Shown here: positions 34,262-42,676 of the stretch, one piece after another
How positions within the stretch are numbered: position 1 is the first letter of the stretch
Layout: each line of letters starts with the position of its first letter
Source: BOKV01 sp049289295
GTDB taxonomy: Bacteria; Pseudomonadota; Alphaproteobacteria; Rhizobiales; Rhizobiaceae
DNA length: 64,000 nucleotides
Reading direction: 5' to 3'
Assembly: GCA_049289295.1 (NCBI GenBank)
Contig: JBATLL010000075.1
Coordinates: 1 to 64,000, forward strand
Notes under the pieces: generated by a model
What the model was told of the DNA's origin: nothing
Databases searched by the model: none
Seen by the model: only the letters and a program-made list of their open reading frames with translations
Made by a program: the position numbers and the translations under genes

Positions 34262-35644
34262 TTGAATGAACTTTCAAACGGCGGGATCAAGGCTGATCTT
34301 GCCGAAATCGGCATCGAAGACGAAGGAAAACGTTTTCTCGCCGAAAACCCGGACATCGAGTCTGTCGATCTGCTGATCAGCGATATCAATGGTGTCATGC
34401 GAGGCAAATGGGCGCCGCGCGAATCCCTCACCAAGGTCAACAATCCCGGCATCAACCTGCCTCTGTCCATCTTCGGCCTCGACATCTGGGGGCGCGAGGT
34501 GGAGTCGACGGAATTGCATATCGACACCGGCGACCGGGACGGATTCTGCAAGGCAATACCAGGGCGCATTTCGCGCGCAAGATGGGCAGCGCGGCCAACG
34601 GCCCAGGTGCTGCTGACCATGCATACGGAAAACGGAACGCCCTTCTATGCCGATCCGCGCAACGCGCTGCAGGCGGTGGTGGACCGGTTCACGGCCAAGG
34701 GCCTGCGACCTGTCGCTGCGTTCGAACTGGAATTCTACCTGGTCGATCCCAAGGCCTTCCGCAAGAATGGCCGCATGAATCGCGACGGTGGCAACGGGCC
34801 GGAGCCGCAGAACATGTATTCGCTGGCGGAACTGCGCGGGCAGAATGACCTGTTTGCCGAAATCCGTGCCGCAGCGATCGATCAGGACCTGCCGATCGAC
34901 ACGATCATCAAGGAAGCAGCGCCCGGCCAGTTCGAGGTCAATCTCAAGCACCGCGCCGATCCGATGGCCGCGGCCGATGATGCCGTGCTTCTTCGCCGGC
35001 TGATTTCCGAATGCGCCCACAAATACGGGCTGCGGGCCACCTTCATGGCCAAGCCGTTCCTCGAATGGCCTGGCAACGGCATGCACCTTCACGCTTCCAT
35101 CCTGAATGAAGAGGGCAAGAACATCTTTTCGCTGTCGGATGGCAAGGAACGCCTCGGGCATGCGGCGGCGGGACTGCTGGAAACGATGCGGGACAGCCTG
35201 CTTCTGTATATTCCCAGTTTCAACGGCTATCGCCGACTGCAACCGGGTTCCTATGCACCGACACGCATTGCATGGGGCTGGAACAACCGCTCGGTAGCGG
35301 TGCGTGTGCCGGCGTCCGATGACAATGCGTTGCGCCTTGAACACCGCCTGTCAGGTGCCGATGCCAATCCCTATCTGGTCATGGCCGGCATTCTGGGTGG
35401 AATGCTGGAAGGGCTGGAAAATGCCAAGGACGCCCCACCAGCCATTCAGGGCAATGCCTATGACATACCCTTGCCCCAGCTGTCGGACGACATGGATGAT
35501 GCAATCGCGGATCTGGAGCGCTCGGACTTCATCCGCCGTCTCATCGGCCCCGACCTGCGTCGAATCCTGGCGGAAGTGAAGAAGGTGGAACTGGCGGCGT
35601 TTGATAACGAGATCACGCCGCTGGAACGTTCTACCTATCTTTGA
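34262..35644 (+). CDS. Glutamine synthetase family protein, gamma-glutamylpolyamine synthetase-like
   Basis: 460 residues if started at TTG 34262, which has AGGA 7 nt upstream; ATG 34196 is the alternative but lacks a ribosome-binding site. Glutamine-synthetase fold: SVDLLISDINGVMRGKW, AAFELEFYLVDP (metal Glu), KEAAPGQFEVNLKHRADPM, GNGMHLHASILNEEGKNIF (metal His), NRSVAVRVP and LEHRLSGADANPYLVMAGIL. It lacks the adenylylation-loop context of GlnA and resembles PuuA-type enzymes that glutamylate putrescine or other amines with ATP. The 128-bp divergent spacer with the aminotransferase should hold shared control elements. Confidence 0.85.
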   Translation: MNELSNGGIKADLAEIGIEDEGKRFLAENPDIESVDLLISDINGVMRGKWAPRESLTKVNNPGINLPLSIFGLDIWGREVESTELHIDTGDRDGFCKAIPGRISRARWAARPTAQVLLTMHTENGTPFYADPRNALQAVVDRFTAKGLRPVAAFELEFYLVDPKAFRKNGRMNRDGGNGPEPQNMYSLAELRGQNDLFAEIRAAAIDQDLPIDTIIKEAAPGQFEVNLKHRADPMAAADDAVLLRRLISECAHKYGLRATFMAKPFLEWPGNGMHLHASILNEEGKNIFSLSDGKERLGHAAAGLLETMRDSLLLYIPSFNGYRRLQPGSYAPTRIAWGWNNRSVAVRVPASDDNALRLEHRLSGADANPYLVMAGILGGMLEGLENAKDAPPAIQGNAYDIPLPQLSDDMDDAIADLERSDFIRRLIGPDLRRILAEVKKVELAAFDNEITPLERSTYL

Positions 35645-35647
35645 GGA

Positions 35648-36052
35648 TCAGTCTGGCCTCGCAGTTATCGTTACCTTGTTCGGGTAAAAGGCGACGAGGC
35701 CAGCAATTTCAAGCATCTCGTCATATGGCATCTCGTAGCCCCATATCGCATTGTCGATTTCATGTTCGGCGATATGGACATTCCAGTAGCTTGCATCGCC
35801 CTTGAACGGACAATGGGAAGTGTGGGACGAGCGCGTCACCAGCTCCTGGTGAACATCTTCCATCGGTAGGTAATAGACTGGCGGATAATCGCCCTCCCGC
35901 AACACAAGTGCGTTGGAAGAGTGGGCAATTACCGTCTTGCCGAAACTCACTTCTACAATCCCGTCGAACGCGGAAGTGGTTATGCGGTGCGATGGGTTGC
36001 GCTTGAATCCCGGAGCCGGATTGGAGGCCAGGTCATTGTCCACGGCGTACAT
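35648..36052 (-). CDS. DUF427 domain protein
   Basis: 134 residues covering the whole DUF427 fold: GIVEVSFGKTVIAHSSNALV, VYYLPMEDVHQELVTRSSHT, SHCPFKGDASYWNV, IWGYEMPYDEMLEIAGLVAF and YPNKVTIT. The SHCPxKGxAxYW motif is characteristic. Function is not established for the family. It is convergent with the glutamine synthetase gene (3 bp apart). Confidence 0.88.
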   Translation of the reverse strand: MYAVDNDLASNPAPGFKRNPSHRITTSAFDGIVEVSFGKTVIAHSSNALVLREGDYPPVYYLPMEDVHQELVTRSSHTSHCPFKGDASYWNVHIAEHEIDNAIWGYEMPYDEMLEIAGLVAFYPNKVTITARPD

Positions 36053-36076
36053 TCCTTCGCTGGGCGCGCTGGAAAG

Positions 36077-36709
36077 TCAGCGCGCGGTTTTCCATGCAAA
36101 CCACAATGCCACAAGCGCAAGGAGAATGGAAAGCGTTCGGCGAACCATTGTTTCGCGTCGCCGGTCAGCCAGAAACGGGCGAGCAGCACCAGCAAGGGCT
36201 GCAATTGCGCCGTGCACGCCAGTTGCCACCAGCACATAGATCGCCGACAGAAAGATTGACTGCGCAAGGGTTGGCTGCGGCGGGAGGAATGGCGGCAGGA
36301 CTGCGACATAGAAGACCGCTGCTTTCGGGTTCAGAACATTGGTGATCAATCCGCGTCGAAACCAGCGCATCAACTGGCCATCGCCTTCCTGGTCTGACAT
36401 CCCTTCCTCCTCGCCGCGCCAGCCGTCAAAGGCCAGCCAGAGCAGATAGGCCACGCCTCCCCAGCGCAGGATTTCATAGGCGATGGGGGATTGCTGGAGG
36501 AGTGCCGTGACACCAATGGCTGCGGCAAGGCCAACAATTGCAAGCCCGAGGCCTACGCCGGCAACGGCGGCAAATGCCTTGCGGCGCCCCTCGACGGAAG
36601 CCACGAGCGCCAGCCAGGTCATGTTGGGTCCGGGTGTAAGTTCGATCAGCAGCGAGGCAGTCGCAAAGGCCAGAACGGACTGGGAGGGAAGACCGAGAAA
36701 AATATCCAT
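36077..36709 (-). CDS. LysE/RhtB-family amino-acid exporter
   Basis: 210 residues, six hydrophobic segments. The hallmark ELTPGPNMTWLALVASVEGR follows the first helix and RGLITNVLNPKAAVFYVAVL precedes the fourth, both diagnostic of LysE/RhtB. Likely exports amino acids such as homoserine, threonine or lysine; substrate unknown. It ends 24 nt before DUF427 in the same direction and follows polA by 9 nt, so it could be read through from polA. Confidence 0.9.
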   Translation of the reverse strand: MDIFLGLPSQSVLAFATASLLIELTPGPNMTWLALVASVEGRRKAFAAVAGVGLGLAIVGLAAAIGVTALLQQSPIAYEILRWGGVAYLLWLAFDGWRGEEEGMSDQEGDGQLMRWFRRGLITNVLNPKAAVFYVAVLPPFLPPQPTLAQSIFLSAIYVLVATGVHGAIAALAGAARPFLADRRRETMVRRTLSILLALVALWFAWKTAR

Positions 36710-36718
36710 CGTGGGTTT

Positions 36719-39658
36719 CTAGTGAGCCTCGTCCCAGTTCATTGCGGCGCGCGCATCCACCTGCAGTGGAACACCAAGACTGATAGCAGGTAGTGGCGCT
36801 TCGATCATGACCCTGGAAATGACCGGCAGTGTTGCTTCGACCTCCTCTTCCGCCGTTTCGAAGATCAGCTCATCATGGACCTGGAGAAGCATGCGCGCAG
36901 ACAGGCCATGCGAATGCAACGCATCCTCCATTCGCGTCATGGCCCTGCGGATGATGTCTGCTGCTGATCCCTGAATGGGGGCATTGATGGCGGCGCGTTC
37001 GTTGAAAGCGCGCACCTGCGGATTGGGCGAAGTGATTTCGGGATAGTGGGCCCGTCTGCCAAATATGGTCTGAACATAGCCTTTGTCACGAACGAAGCGC
37101 TTGGTGTCCTCCATATAATCCCTGATGCCCGGAAAGCGCTCGAAATAGGTCTTGATGTAGTTCGAAGCCTCTTCGCGCGGGATGGAAAGCTGGTTGGCAA
37201 GTCCAAAGGCAGATATGCCGTAGATGATGCCGAAATTGATGGCCTTGGCGCGACGTCGGACCATCGGGTCCATTCCCTCGATCGGCGTGTTGAACATTTC
37301 CGACGCGGTCATGGCATGGATATCCAGACCATCGGCAAAGGCCTGCCTGAGCTGTGGAATGTCGGCAATGTGCGCCAATACCCGCAATTCGATCTGGGAG
37401 TAGTCAGCCGAGATCAGCCGGTTACCCTTTTCGGCAACGAAGGCGGTGCGGATGCGACGCCCTTCTTCCGTGCGAACCGGTATGTTCTGCAGATTGGGTT
37501 CAGATGACGACAGCCTGCCTGTCGAAGTCGAAGCCATGGCATAGGACGTGTGGACCCGCTTGGTGCGGGGGTGGACGTATTGCGGCAGGGCATCCGTGTA
37601 GGTTGACTTCAACTTTGTCAGTTGCCGCCAGAAGACAATCTTTCGCGGTAGGTCGTGGCCTTCACCAGCCAGATCTTCCAATACCTGCGCCGAGGTCGAC
37701 CATTGCCCGGTCTTGGTCTTGGAGGCACCCGGCAGGTTCATCTTGCCGAACAGGATGTCACCCAGCTGCTTTGGCGAACCTATGTTGAACTTCTCGCCTG
37801 CCAGCTCATAGATTTCCGCTTCCAGACCCATCGCGGCCTGGGCAAGTTCTCCCGACAGGCGGGAAAGGATCTGGCGGTCGACGCTGACGCCGCGTTGTTC
37901 CATCCGGGCCAGGACGTCAACCAGGGGACGCTCGAGGCGTTCGTAGACACTGACCATGCCGCTGGCGACGAGCCTTGCCTTGAGGATTTTCCAGAGCCGG
38001 AAGGTCACATCGGCATCTTCTGCGGCATATTCGGTTGCCTTGGCAATATCGACCATGTCGAAGGTAACCAGGGATTTACCGGAGCCGGTCAGTGACTTGT
38101 ATGAAATCGGCTCATGACCAAGCCAGCGCCTGGAAAGTTCATCCATGCCGTGGCTGTTGGTGCCCGCGTCCAGCACATAGGACATGAGCATCGTGTCATC
38201 AAACGGGCTGATCTCCACACCCCGTTCGGCAAGGACAAGCCAGTCATATTTCATGTTCTGGCCGATCTTGAGAATGGATGGGTCCTCAAGCACATCCCTG
38301 AGCAAGCCCAGGACATGGTCTTCACCAAGCTGCTGTTCGACAAGCCCGCCGCCGAGCAGGTCGTCATTGCCACTCTTGTGGGAAATCGGAATGTAACAGG
38401 CCTCTCCAGGCCCCGTCGCAAGCGAAACGCCAACGAGTTCTGCCTGCATGGGATCCAGCGAAGTGGTTTCGGTGTCGACCGCGACAGTTCCCTTCTCGCG
38501 AATTGCGGCAATCCAGCGCTCGAGTGCCGCAGTGTCGCGCACGCTTTCATAGGCACCACGGTCAATCTTTTGTGTTACAGCCTCTCCGATGCGCTTTTGC
38601 GCCAGTGCGTGCGGGGACGCGCTGTCGCGAGAAGCGCCTTCTGCGGAGTTGCCGCTAGCTGCAACGCCCGCTGTCCGGGCCGACCCGTCGACCGGGTCCA
38701 GGTCGGGGCCACGCATCGAACCAAAGCCATTCACCGAAACAATATCGGCTTCGATTTGCGCGGCATCCGTCCCGGTCGCCTCGGCTACGCGGCGTGTAAG
38801 CGTGGTGAATTCCATCGCCTTGAGGAAGGATACCAGCCGTGATCCATTCACCGGTTCCATGACCAGATCGTCGAGTGGAGTTTCCAGCGGCACGTCGTCC
38901 CTGAGCGTCACCAGCTGGCGGGAAACCAGCGCCTGTTCAGTGTTGCTTTCCAGCGATTCGCGCCGCTTTACCTGCTTGATTTCCGCAGTCCTCGAAAGAA
39001 GCGTGTCGAGATCACCGAATTCCTCCAGCAACTGAGCGGCCGTCTTGGGACCGATCCCGGGGACACCTGGAACATTGTCGGTCGAATCCCCGGTCAATGC
39101 CTGCAGGTCGATCATCTTTTCAGGCGGCACTCCCCATTTCTCCACGACCTCGGCAATGCCGACCCTCTTGTCCTTCATCTGGTCATAGAGAATGACGTTG
39201 GGACCCACAAGTTGCATCAGGTCCTTGTCCGAAGAGATGATTGTAACATCGCCACCCGCTTCGCGGGCCACGCGGGCATAGGTGGCGATGAGGTCATCAG
39301 CCTCGAAGTCCTTCATCTCGATGCAGGGCACGTTGAACGCGCGCGTCGCATCGCGAATGACGGCAAACTGCGGGCGCAAATCCTCCGGCGGCTCGGGGCG
39401 GTTCGCCTTGTACTGAGGATAGATCTCGTTTCTGAAAGTCTTGGAGGAATAGTCGAAGATCACCGCAAAATGGGTCGGCGTGACGCCGACCGACGTGTCG
39501 CGTGCATCCTGGAGCAACTTCCACATCATGTTGCAGAAACCGGAAACGGCTCCCACAGGCAGACCGTCGGACTTGCGCGTCAATGGCGGCAGGGCGTGGT
39601 AGGCCCTGAAAATATAGGCTGATCCGTCGACAAGGAACAGGTGATCGCCGGCTTTCAT
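36719..39658 (-). CDS. polA: DNA polymerase I
   Basis: 979 residues from ATG 39658 (CGGAG 7 nt upstream; matches the family start GDHLFLVDGSAYIFRAYHAL). Three domains. The 5'-3' exonuclease (about 1-290) has FEADDLIATYARVAREAGGD and GDSTDNVPGVPGIGPKTAAQ. The 3'-5' exonuclease (about 390-570) has VAVDTETTSLDPM and DEDE-like AAEDADVTFRLW. In the polymerase, motif A is SADYSQIELRVLAH, motif B RRRAKAINFGIIYGISAFGL, and motif C QVHDELIFE. Residues 325-385 form a variable linker. Fills gaps after Okazaki-primer removal and in repair. All catalytic acids appear present. Confidence 0.97.
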   Translation of the reverse strand: MKAGDHLFLVDGSAYIFRAYHALPPLTRKSDGLPVGAVSGFCNMMWKLLQDARDTSVGVTPTHFAVIFDYSSKTFRNEIYPQYKANRPEPPEDLRPQFAVIRDATRAFNVPCIEMKDFEADDLIATYARVAREAGGDVTIISSDKDLMQLVGPNVILYDQMKDKRVGIAEVVEKWGVPPEKMIDLQALTGDSTDNVPGVPGIGPKTAAQLLEEFGDLDTLLSRTAEIKQVKRRESLESNTEQALVSRQLVTLRDDVPLETPLDDLVMEPVNGSRLVSFLKAMEFTTLTRRVAEATGTDAAQIEADIVSVNGFGSMRGPDLDPVDGSARTAGVAASGNSAEGASRDSASPHALAQKRIGEAVTQKIDRGAYESVRDTAALERWIAAIREKGTVAVDTETTSLDPMQAELVGVSLATGPGEACYIPISHKSGNDDLLGGGLVEQQLGEDHVLGLLRDVLEDPSILKIGQNMKYDWLVLAERGVEISPFDDTMLMSYVLDAGTNSHGMDELSRRWLGHEPISYKSLTGSGKSLVTFDMVDIAKATEYAAEDADVTFRLWKILKARLVASGMVSVYERLERPLVDVLARMEQRGVSVDRQILSRLSGELAQAAMGLEAEIYELAGEKFNIGSPKQLGDILFGKMNLPGASKTKTGQWSTSAQVLEDLAGEGHDLPRKIVFWRQLTKLKSTYTDALPQYVHPRTKRVHTSYAMASTSTGRLSSSEPNLQNIPVRTEEGRRIRTAFVAEKGNRLISADYSQIELRVLAHIADIPQLRQAFADGLDIHAMTASEMFNTPIEGMDPMVRRRAKAINFGIIYGISAFGLANQLSIPREEASNYIKTYFERFPGIRDYMEDTKRFVRDKGYVQTIFGRRAHYPEITSPNPQVRAFNERAAINAPIQGSAADIIRRAMTRMEDALHSHGLSARMLLQVHDELIFETAEEEVEATLPVISRVMIEAPLPAISLGVPLQVDARAAMNWDEAH

Positions 39659-39831
39659 GAACGACTCCGAAGTCGGGGAGTGAATTGGCGGCACGATTGC
39701 CCACACCCATCCCAATTGCAAGGCCGCAGGCGAACGATGCCGGAAATTGCGCTTTGGAGATACTGGACAATCCTGCCCGGCATTATAGGGTTCGCCGTGA
39801 ATTTGGGTGAATCCATTGCAGGTTGAGGCAA

Positions 39832-40425
39832 ATGAGCGAAAAGCAGGTTGAATTCTTCTTCGACGTCATCTCACCGGCCAGCTACCTGGCCTGGACGCAG
39901 TTGCCGGGTCTGGTGCGCGACACGGGTGCTGCAATTGTCTTCCGGCCGATGTTCCTGCCAGGGCTGTTCAAGGAAGCTGGCAGTTCCAGCCCGATCACTG
40001 TGCCCAACAAAAGCAAATGGTTGTTTCATGACCTCAGGCGGTTCGCGAAACGCTATGGAGTGAAATTCTGGATGAACGAGCACTTTCCGTTCAATTCCGT
40101 CTATGTCATGCGCGGGCTCGAAGCCTATCGCCAGTCACCCAGGTTCATGGCGCTGGCCGATGGTTTCATGCAGGCGATGTGGGCTGAAAACCGGAACCTC
40201 TCCGACGACGCGACAATTGCGGAGATCGTGAGAAGTGCAGGGATTGATCTCGACGAATACCAGGCAAGAATTGCCGATCCCGCAATCAAGAAGGCACTGA
40301 TGGACACTGCCACGGAGGCCGCAGCGCGCGGGGCTTTCGGCGCACCGACTTTTTTCATCGGCAAGGAGATGCATTGGGGTCAGGACCGGCTGGAGTTCGT
40401 ACGCGAAGCGCTGATGGTCTCCTGA
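39832..40425 (+). CDS. 2-hydroxychromene-2-carboxylate isomerase-like (DsbA/GST-kappa fold)
   Basis: 197 residues from ATG 39832 with GAGG just upstream. The N-terminus EFFFDVISPASYLAWTQLPG is the HCCA-isomerase/GST-kappa pattern with Ser (SPAS) at the glutathione-activating position instead of a CxxC. The C-terminus has GAFGAPTFFIGKEMHWGQDR with the cis-Pro. Many such proteins act as glutathione-dependent isomerases outside naphthalene pathways, so the substrate is unknown. Divergent from polA, convergent with osmC. Confidence 0.85.
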   Translation: MSEKQVEFFFDVISPASYLAWTQLPGLVRDTGAAIVFRPMFLPGLFKEAGSSSPITVPNKSKWLFHDLRRFAKRYGVKFWMNEHFPFNSVYVMRGLEAYRQSPRFMALADGFMQAMWAENRNLSDDATIAEIVRSAGIDLDEYQARIADPAIKKALMDTATEAAARGAFGAPTFFIGKEMHWGQDRLEFVREALMVS

Positions 40426-40431
40426 CTGTGT

Positions 40432-40905
40432 TTAGCTGGCTATACTGATTTGCGGCTCCACATGGACCGGAAAGTTGACGGATCGCGCGATGAAACAATA
40501 TTGGTGGATCCGCATGTGTATTTCATTCGCCAGCGTAATATCGCAGCCCGCTGATATGACGATCTTTGGCCGCAAGGTCGCCGAGACAAAGCGTCCGGCA
40601 CCGTCGGGCGCTGTTTCGCCGATGCCTTGTGGCGTGTCCGAATAGGCGTGCACGACAATCCCGTCGACCGCGCACAAATGCAGGTACCAGAGCATGTGGC
40701 ATGCCGACAGCGCGGATATCAGCATGTCCTCCGGATTGTATCTGGAGGGGTCACCGCCCAGTAGCGGATCATTGGAACAACCCATAACCGGTTTGCCGGG
40801 ACTTTCGAGGTTCCAGGTCCTGTCATAGGCGCGATAGGCACTCGTTCCTGTGCCCCTGTTTCCCGTCCATGTAATCGTTGCACCATAGGCGTGCTGCTTG
40901 GTCAT
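40432..40905 (-). CDS. OsmC family protein
   Basis: 157 residues from ATG 40905 (GGAG 8 nt upstream). OsmC/YhfA-type fold: the resolving region NPEDMLISALSACHMLWYLH LC holds Cys in the helix, and a second Cys (SAGCDITLANEIHMRIHQYC) near the C-terminus. OsmC proteins reduce organic hydroperoxides with Cys thiols, but the spacing differs from classical Ohr, so activity is inferred. It ends 6 bp from the stop of the convergent isomerase gene. Confidence 0.8.
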   Translation of the reverse strand: MTKQHAYGATITWTGNRGTGTSAYRAYDRTWNLESPGKPVMGCSNDPLLGGDPSRYNPEDMLISALSACHMLWYLHLCAVDGIVVHAYSDTPQGIGETAPDGAGRFVSATLRPKIVISAGCDITLANEIHMRIHQYCFIARSVNFPVHVEPQISIAS

Positions 40906-41011
40906 CCCTAACACTCCAGACTGGTCGGCGTGATTCCTAACAAAAGTTTAATGAAAAATCACCGGGCCGTGATTGGCGACTCGTTGAAAAGCAGAATTCG
41001 GGTTCCCAAAT

Positions 41012-41102
41012 GCATGTCATGGCCTTCAAGGCCAGTCCATGCCAGCCTGTCCCCCGCTGGCCAGGACCTGCAACAGACTGAGCCCAACGAATTCTGTTGC
41101 AG
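41012..41102. other. Series of hairpins upstream of the candidate small RNA
   Basis: This non-coding stretch has three strong inverted repeats. They are TGGCCT-TCA-AGGCCA within GCATG...CATGC (about 41012-41043), GCCAGC-CTGTCCCCC-GCTGGC (41041-41061), and CTGCAACAG (41068-41076) with CTGTTGCAG (41094-41102). No T-tract follows the first two. They could be part of a longer structured transcript or operator sites for the small RNA. Confidence 0.45.
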
Positions 41103-41220
41103 ACAATGATGCGGACCGCTGCGGCCATTCCCCTACCCGCCGACAGGCTGCGGCGGTCCGGTCGAACCCCTCCAGAATTCAAGGCCGCCGAGGAAATCCC
41201 TACGGCGGCCTCTTTTTTAA
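41103..41220 (+). ncRNA. Candidate trans-acting small RNA, possibly AbcR/alpha-r15 type
   Basis: About 118 nt. A 15-bp stem (41112-41126 with 41146-41160; CGGACCGC against GCGGTCCG, then mixed G-C and G-U pairs) closes a 19-nt C/U-rich loop containing CCCCTACCC. A single-stranded linker with AACCCCTCC follows, then a strong terminator hairpin. C/U-rich loop, C/U-rich linker and terminator is the layout of alphaproteobacterial AbcR (alpha-r15) RNAs, which block ribosome-binding sites of transporter mRNAs. I recall rhizobial AbcR genes lying near polA, as here. No promoter is pinned down, and the family assignment is tentative. Confidence 0.5.
41183..41218 (+). terminator. Rho-independent terminator of the candidate small RNA
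   Basis: Perfect 8-bp stem GGCCGCCG (41183-41190) and CGGCGGCC (41203-41210), 12-nt loop, then TCTTTTTT. No protein gene on this strand ends nearby, so the transcript it terminates must be non-coding. Confidence 0.85.
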
Positions 41221-41281
41221 TTGCCTGATTGATTCAAGCGTCATTCCGGGCAAACTGGCCGCGTTCTGGCGGAGGAGAATC

Positions 41282-42664
41282 ATGAGCAGTCTGGATGAAG
41301 TTCTCGGGCAAATAGACACCGACCTCGAAAATTCCGTGGGCCGTCTTTTCGACCTGGTCAGGATCAGGAGTATATCCACCGACCCTTCCCATGCCGGTGA
41401 TTGCAGGGCAGCAGCCGACTGGCTGGTAAAGGAGCTTGAGGGCATCGGCTTTCAGGCCCGGACTTGCCAGACTCCTGGACACCCGATGGTTCTGGCCCAT
41501 CATGATGGACCGGCGGGAAGTCCGCATGTCCTGTTTTACGGTCACTATGACGTGCAGCCAGTCGATCCGCTGAACCTGTGGAGCGATCCGCCTTTCGAGC
41601 CGCGCCTGTCGGACACGCCCAGGGGACGCGTGATGAGCGGAAGGGGTACTTCCGACGACAAGGGCCAATTGATGACCTTTGTGGAAGCAGCGCGCGCCTG
41701 GATACTGAAGACCGGCGGCCTTCCGGTTTCCGTGACAATCCTTTTCGAAGGCGAAGAAGAATCGGGTTCACCGTCCCTCAAGCCGTTCCTGGAATCGTGC
41801 AAGGAGGAGCTGAAGGCCGATATCGCGCTGGTTTGCGATACCAACATGTGGGACAGCGATACCCCGGCAATTTCAACGGGCTTGCGCGGATTGGTCGGCG
41901 AAGAAGTGACCATCCATGCGGCCAGCCGTGACCTGCATTCAGGCTATTATGGCTCAGCTGCGGCCAATCCCATTCGACTGCTCGCGCGAATCCTGGCTGA
42001 CATGCATGACGAAAATGGACGCGTGACCCTGCCGGGATTTTACGACGGTGTTCCGGAAGTTCCGCCTCATATCCTCGAGCAATGGTCAAATCTCGGTTTT
42101 TCGCAATCCAAATTCCTTGGGGAAATCGGATTGTCGATTCCTGCGGGCGAGAAGGGCAGGAGCGTCCTCGAGCAGACCTGGTCCCGCCCCACCGCCGAAA
42201 TCAACGGCATTATCGGTGGCTATACAGGAGACGGATTCAAGACGGTCATCCCGGCAAAAGCCAGCGCCAAGGTGTCTTTCCGGCTCGTCGGGACGCAAAG
42301 CCCGGATCGGATCAGAGCGGCATTCCGGACATTTGTCACGGAACGGCTTCCAGCGGACTGTCGTGCTGAATTTCACGAGCATGGCGGCAGTTCGGCCATT
42401 TCGCTCGATATCAATCTGCCTGAACTCGAAAAGGCTACTGCAGCCCTGAAGGATGAATGGCAACGCGACACGGCGCTAATCGCGATGGGTGGCTCAATCC
42501 CGATCGTCGGCGATTTCCAGAAGATACTGGGCATGAACAGCCTGCTGATCGGATTTGCCCATGCCAGCGACAACATTCACTCGCCCAACGAGAAATACGA
42601 CCTGAAGAGCTTCCACAAGGGCATGCGGAGTTGGGCGCGTATCCTGAAGGCGCTGGCCGACTGA
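41282..42664 (+). CDS. M20-family dipeptidase/metallopeptidase
   Basis: 460 residues from ATG 41282 (GGAGGAG 5 nt upstream); the longer frame to 41039 runs over the small-RNA region. Two-zinc M20 peptidase. Metal ligands and catalytic residues: LFYGHYDVQPVD (His, Asp), GRGTSDDKGQLM (bridging Asp), FEGEEESGSPS (Glu-Glu), VCDTNMW (Asp), and FAHASDNIHSPNEKY (His). The dimerisation lid contains ASRDLHSGYYGSAAANP. Likely cytoplasmic, cleaving dipeptides of the carnosinase/PepV-like group; exact substrate unknown. Confidence 0.9.
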   Translation: MSSLDEVLGQIDTDLENSVGRLFDLVRIRSISTDPSHAGDCRAAADWLVKELEGIGFQARTCQTPGHPMVLAHHDGPAGSPHVLFYGHYDVQPVDPLNLWSDPPFEPRLSDTPRGRVMSGRGTSDDKGQLMTFVEAARAWILKTGGLPVSVTILFEGEEESGSPSLKPFLESCKEELKADIALVCDTNMWDSDTPAISTGLRGLVGEEVTIHAASRDLHSGYYGSAAANPIRLLARILADMHDENGRVTLPGFYDGVPEVPPHILEQWSNLGFSQSKFLGEIGLSIPAGEKGRSVLEQTWSRPTAEINGIIGGYTGDGFKTVIPAKASAKVSFRLVGTQSPDRIRAAFRTFVTERLPADCRAEFHEHGGSSAISLDINLPELEKATAALKDEWQRDTALIAMGGSIPIVGDFQKILGMNSLLIGFAHASDNIHSPNEKYDLKSFHKGMRSWARILKALAD

Positions 42665-42676
42665 GGAATCGGTCCC

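Noticed and set aside
36719..39658. polA with an inactive proofreading domain
   Set aside because: The D-x-E of VAVDTETTSLD and the downstream acidic residues are present, so there is no reason to call the exonuclease dead.
41039..41281. N-terminal extension of the M20 peptidase
   Set aside because: It runs through hairpins and the terminator of the candidate small RNA, whereas ATG 41282 has an excellent ribosome-binding site and gives the family length.
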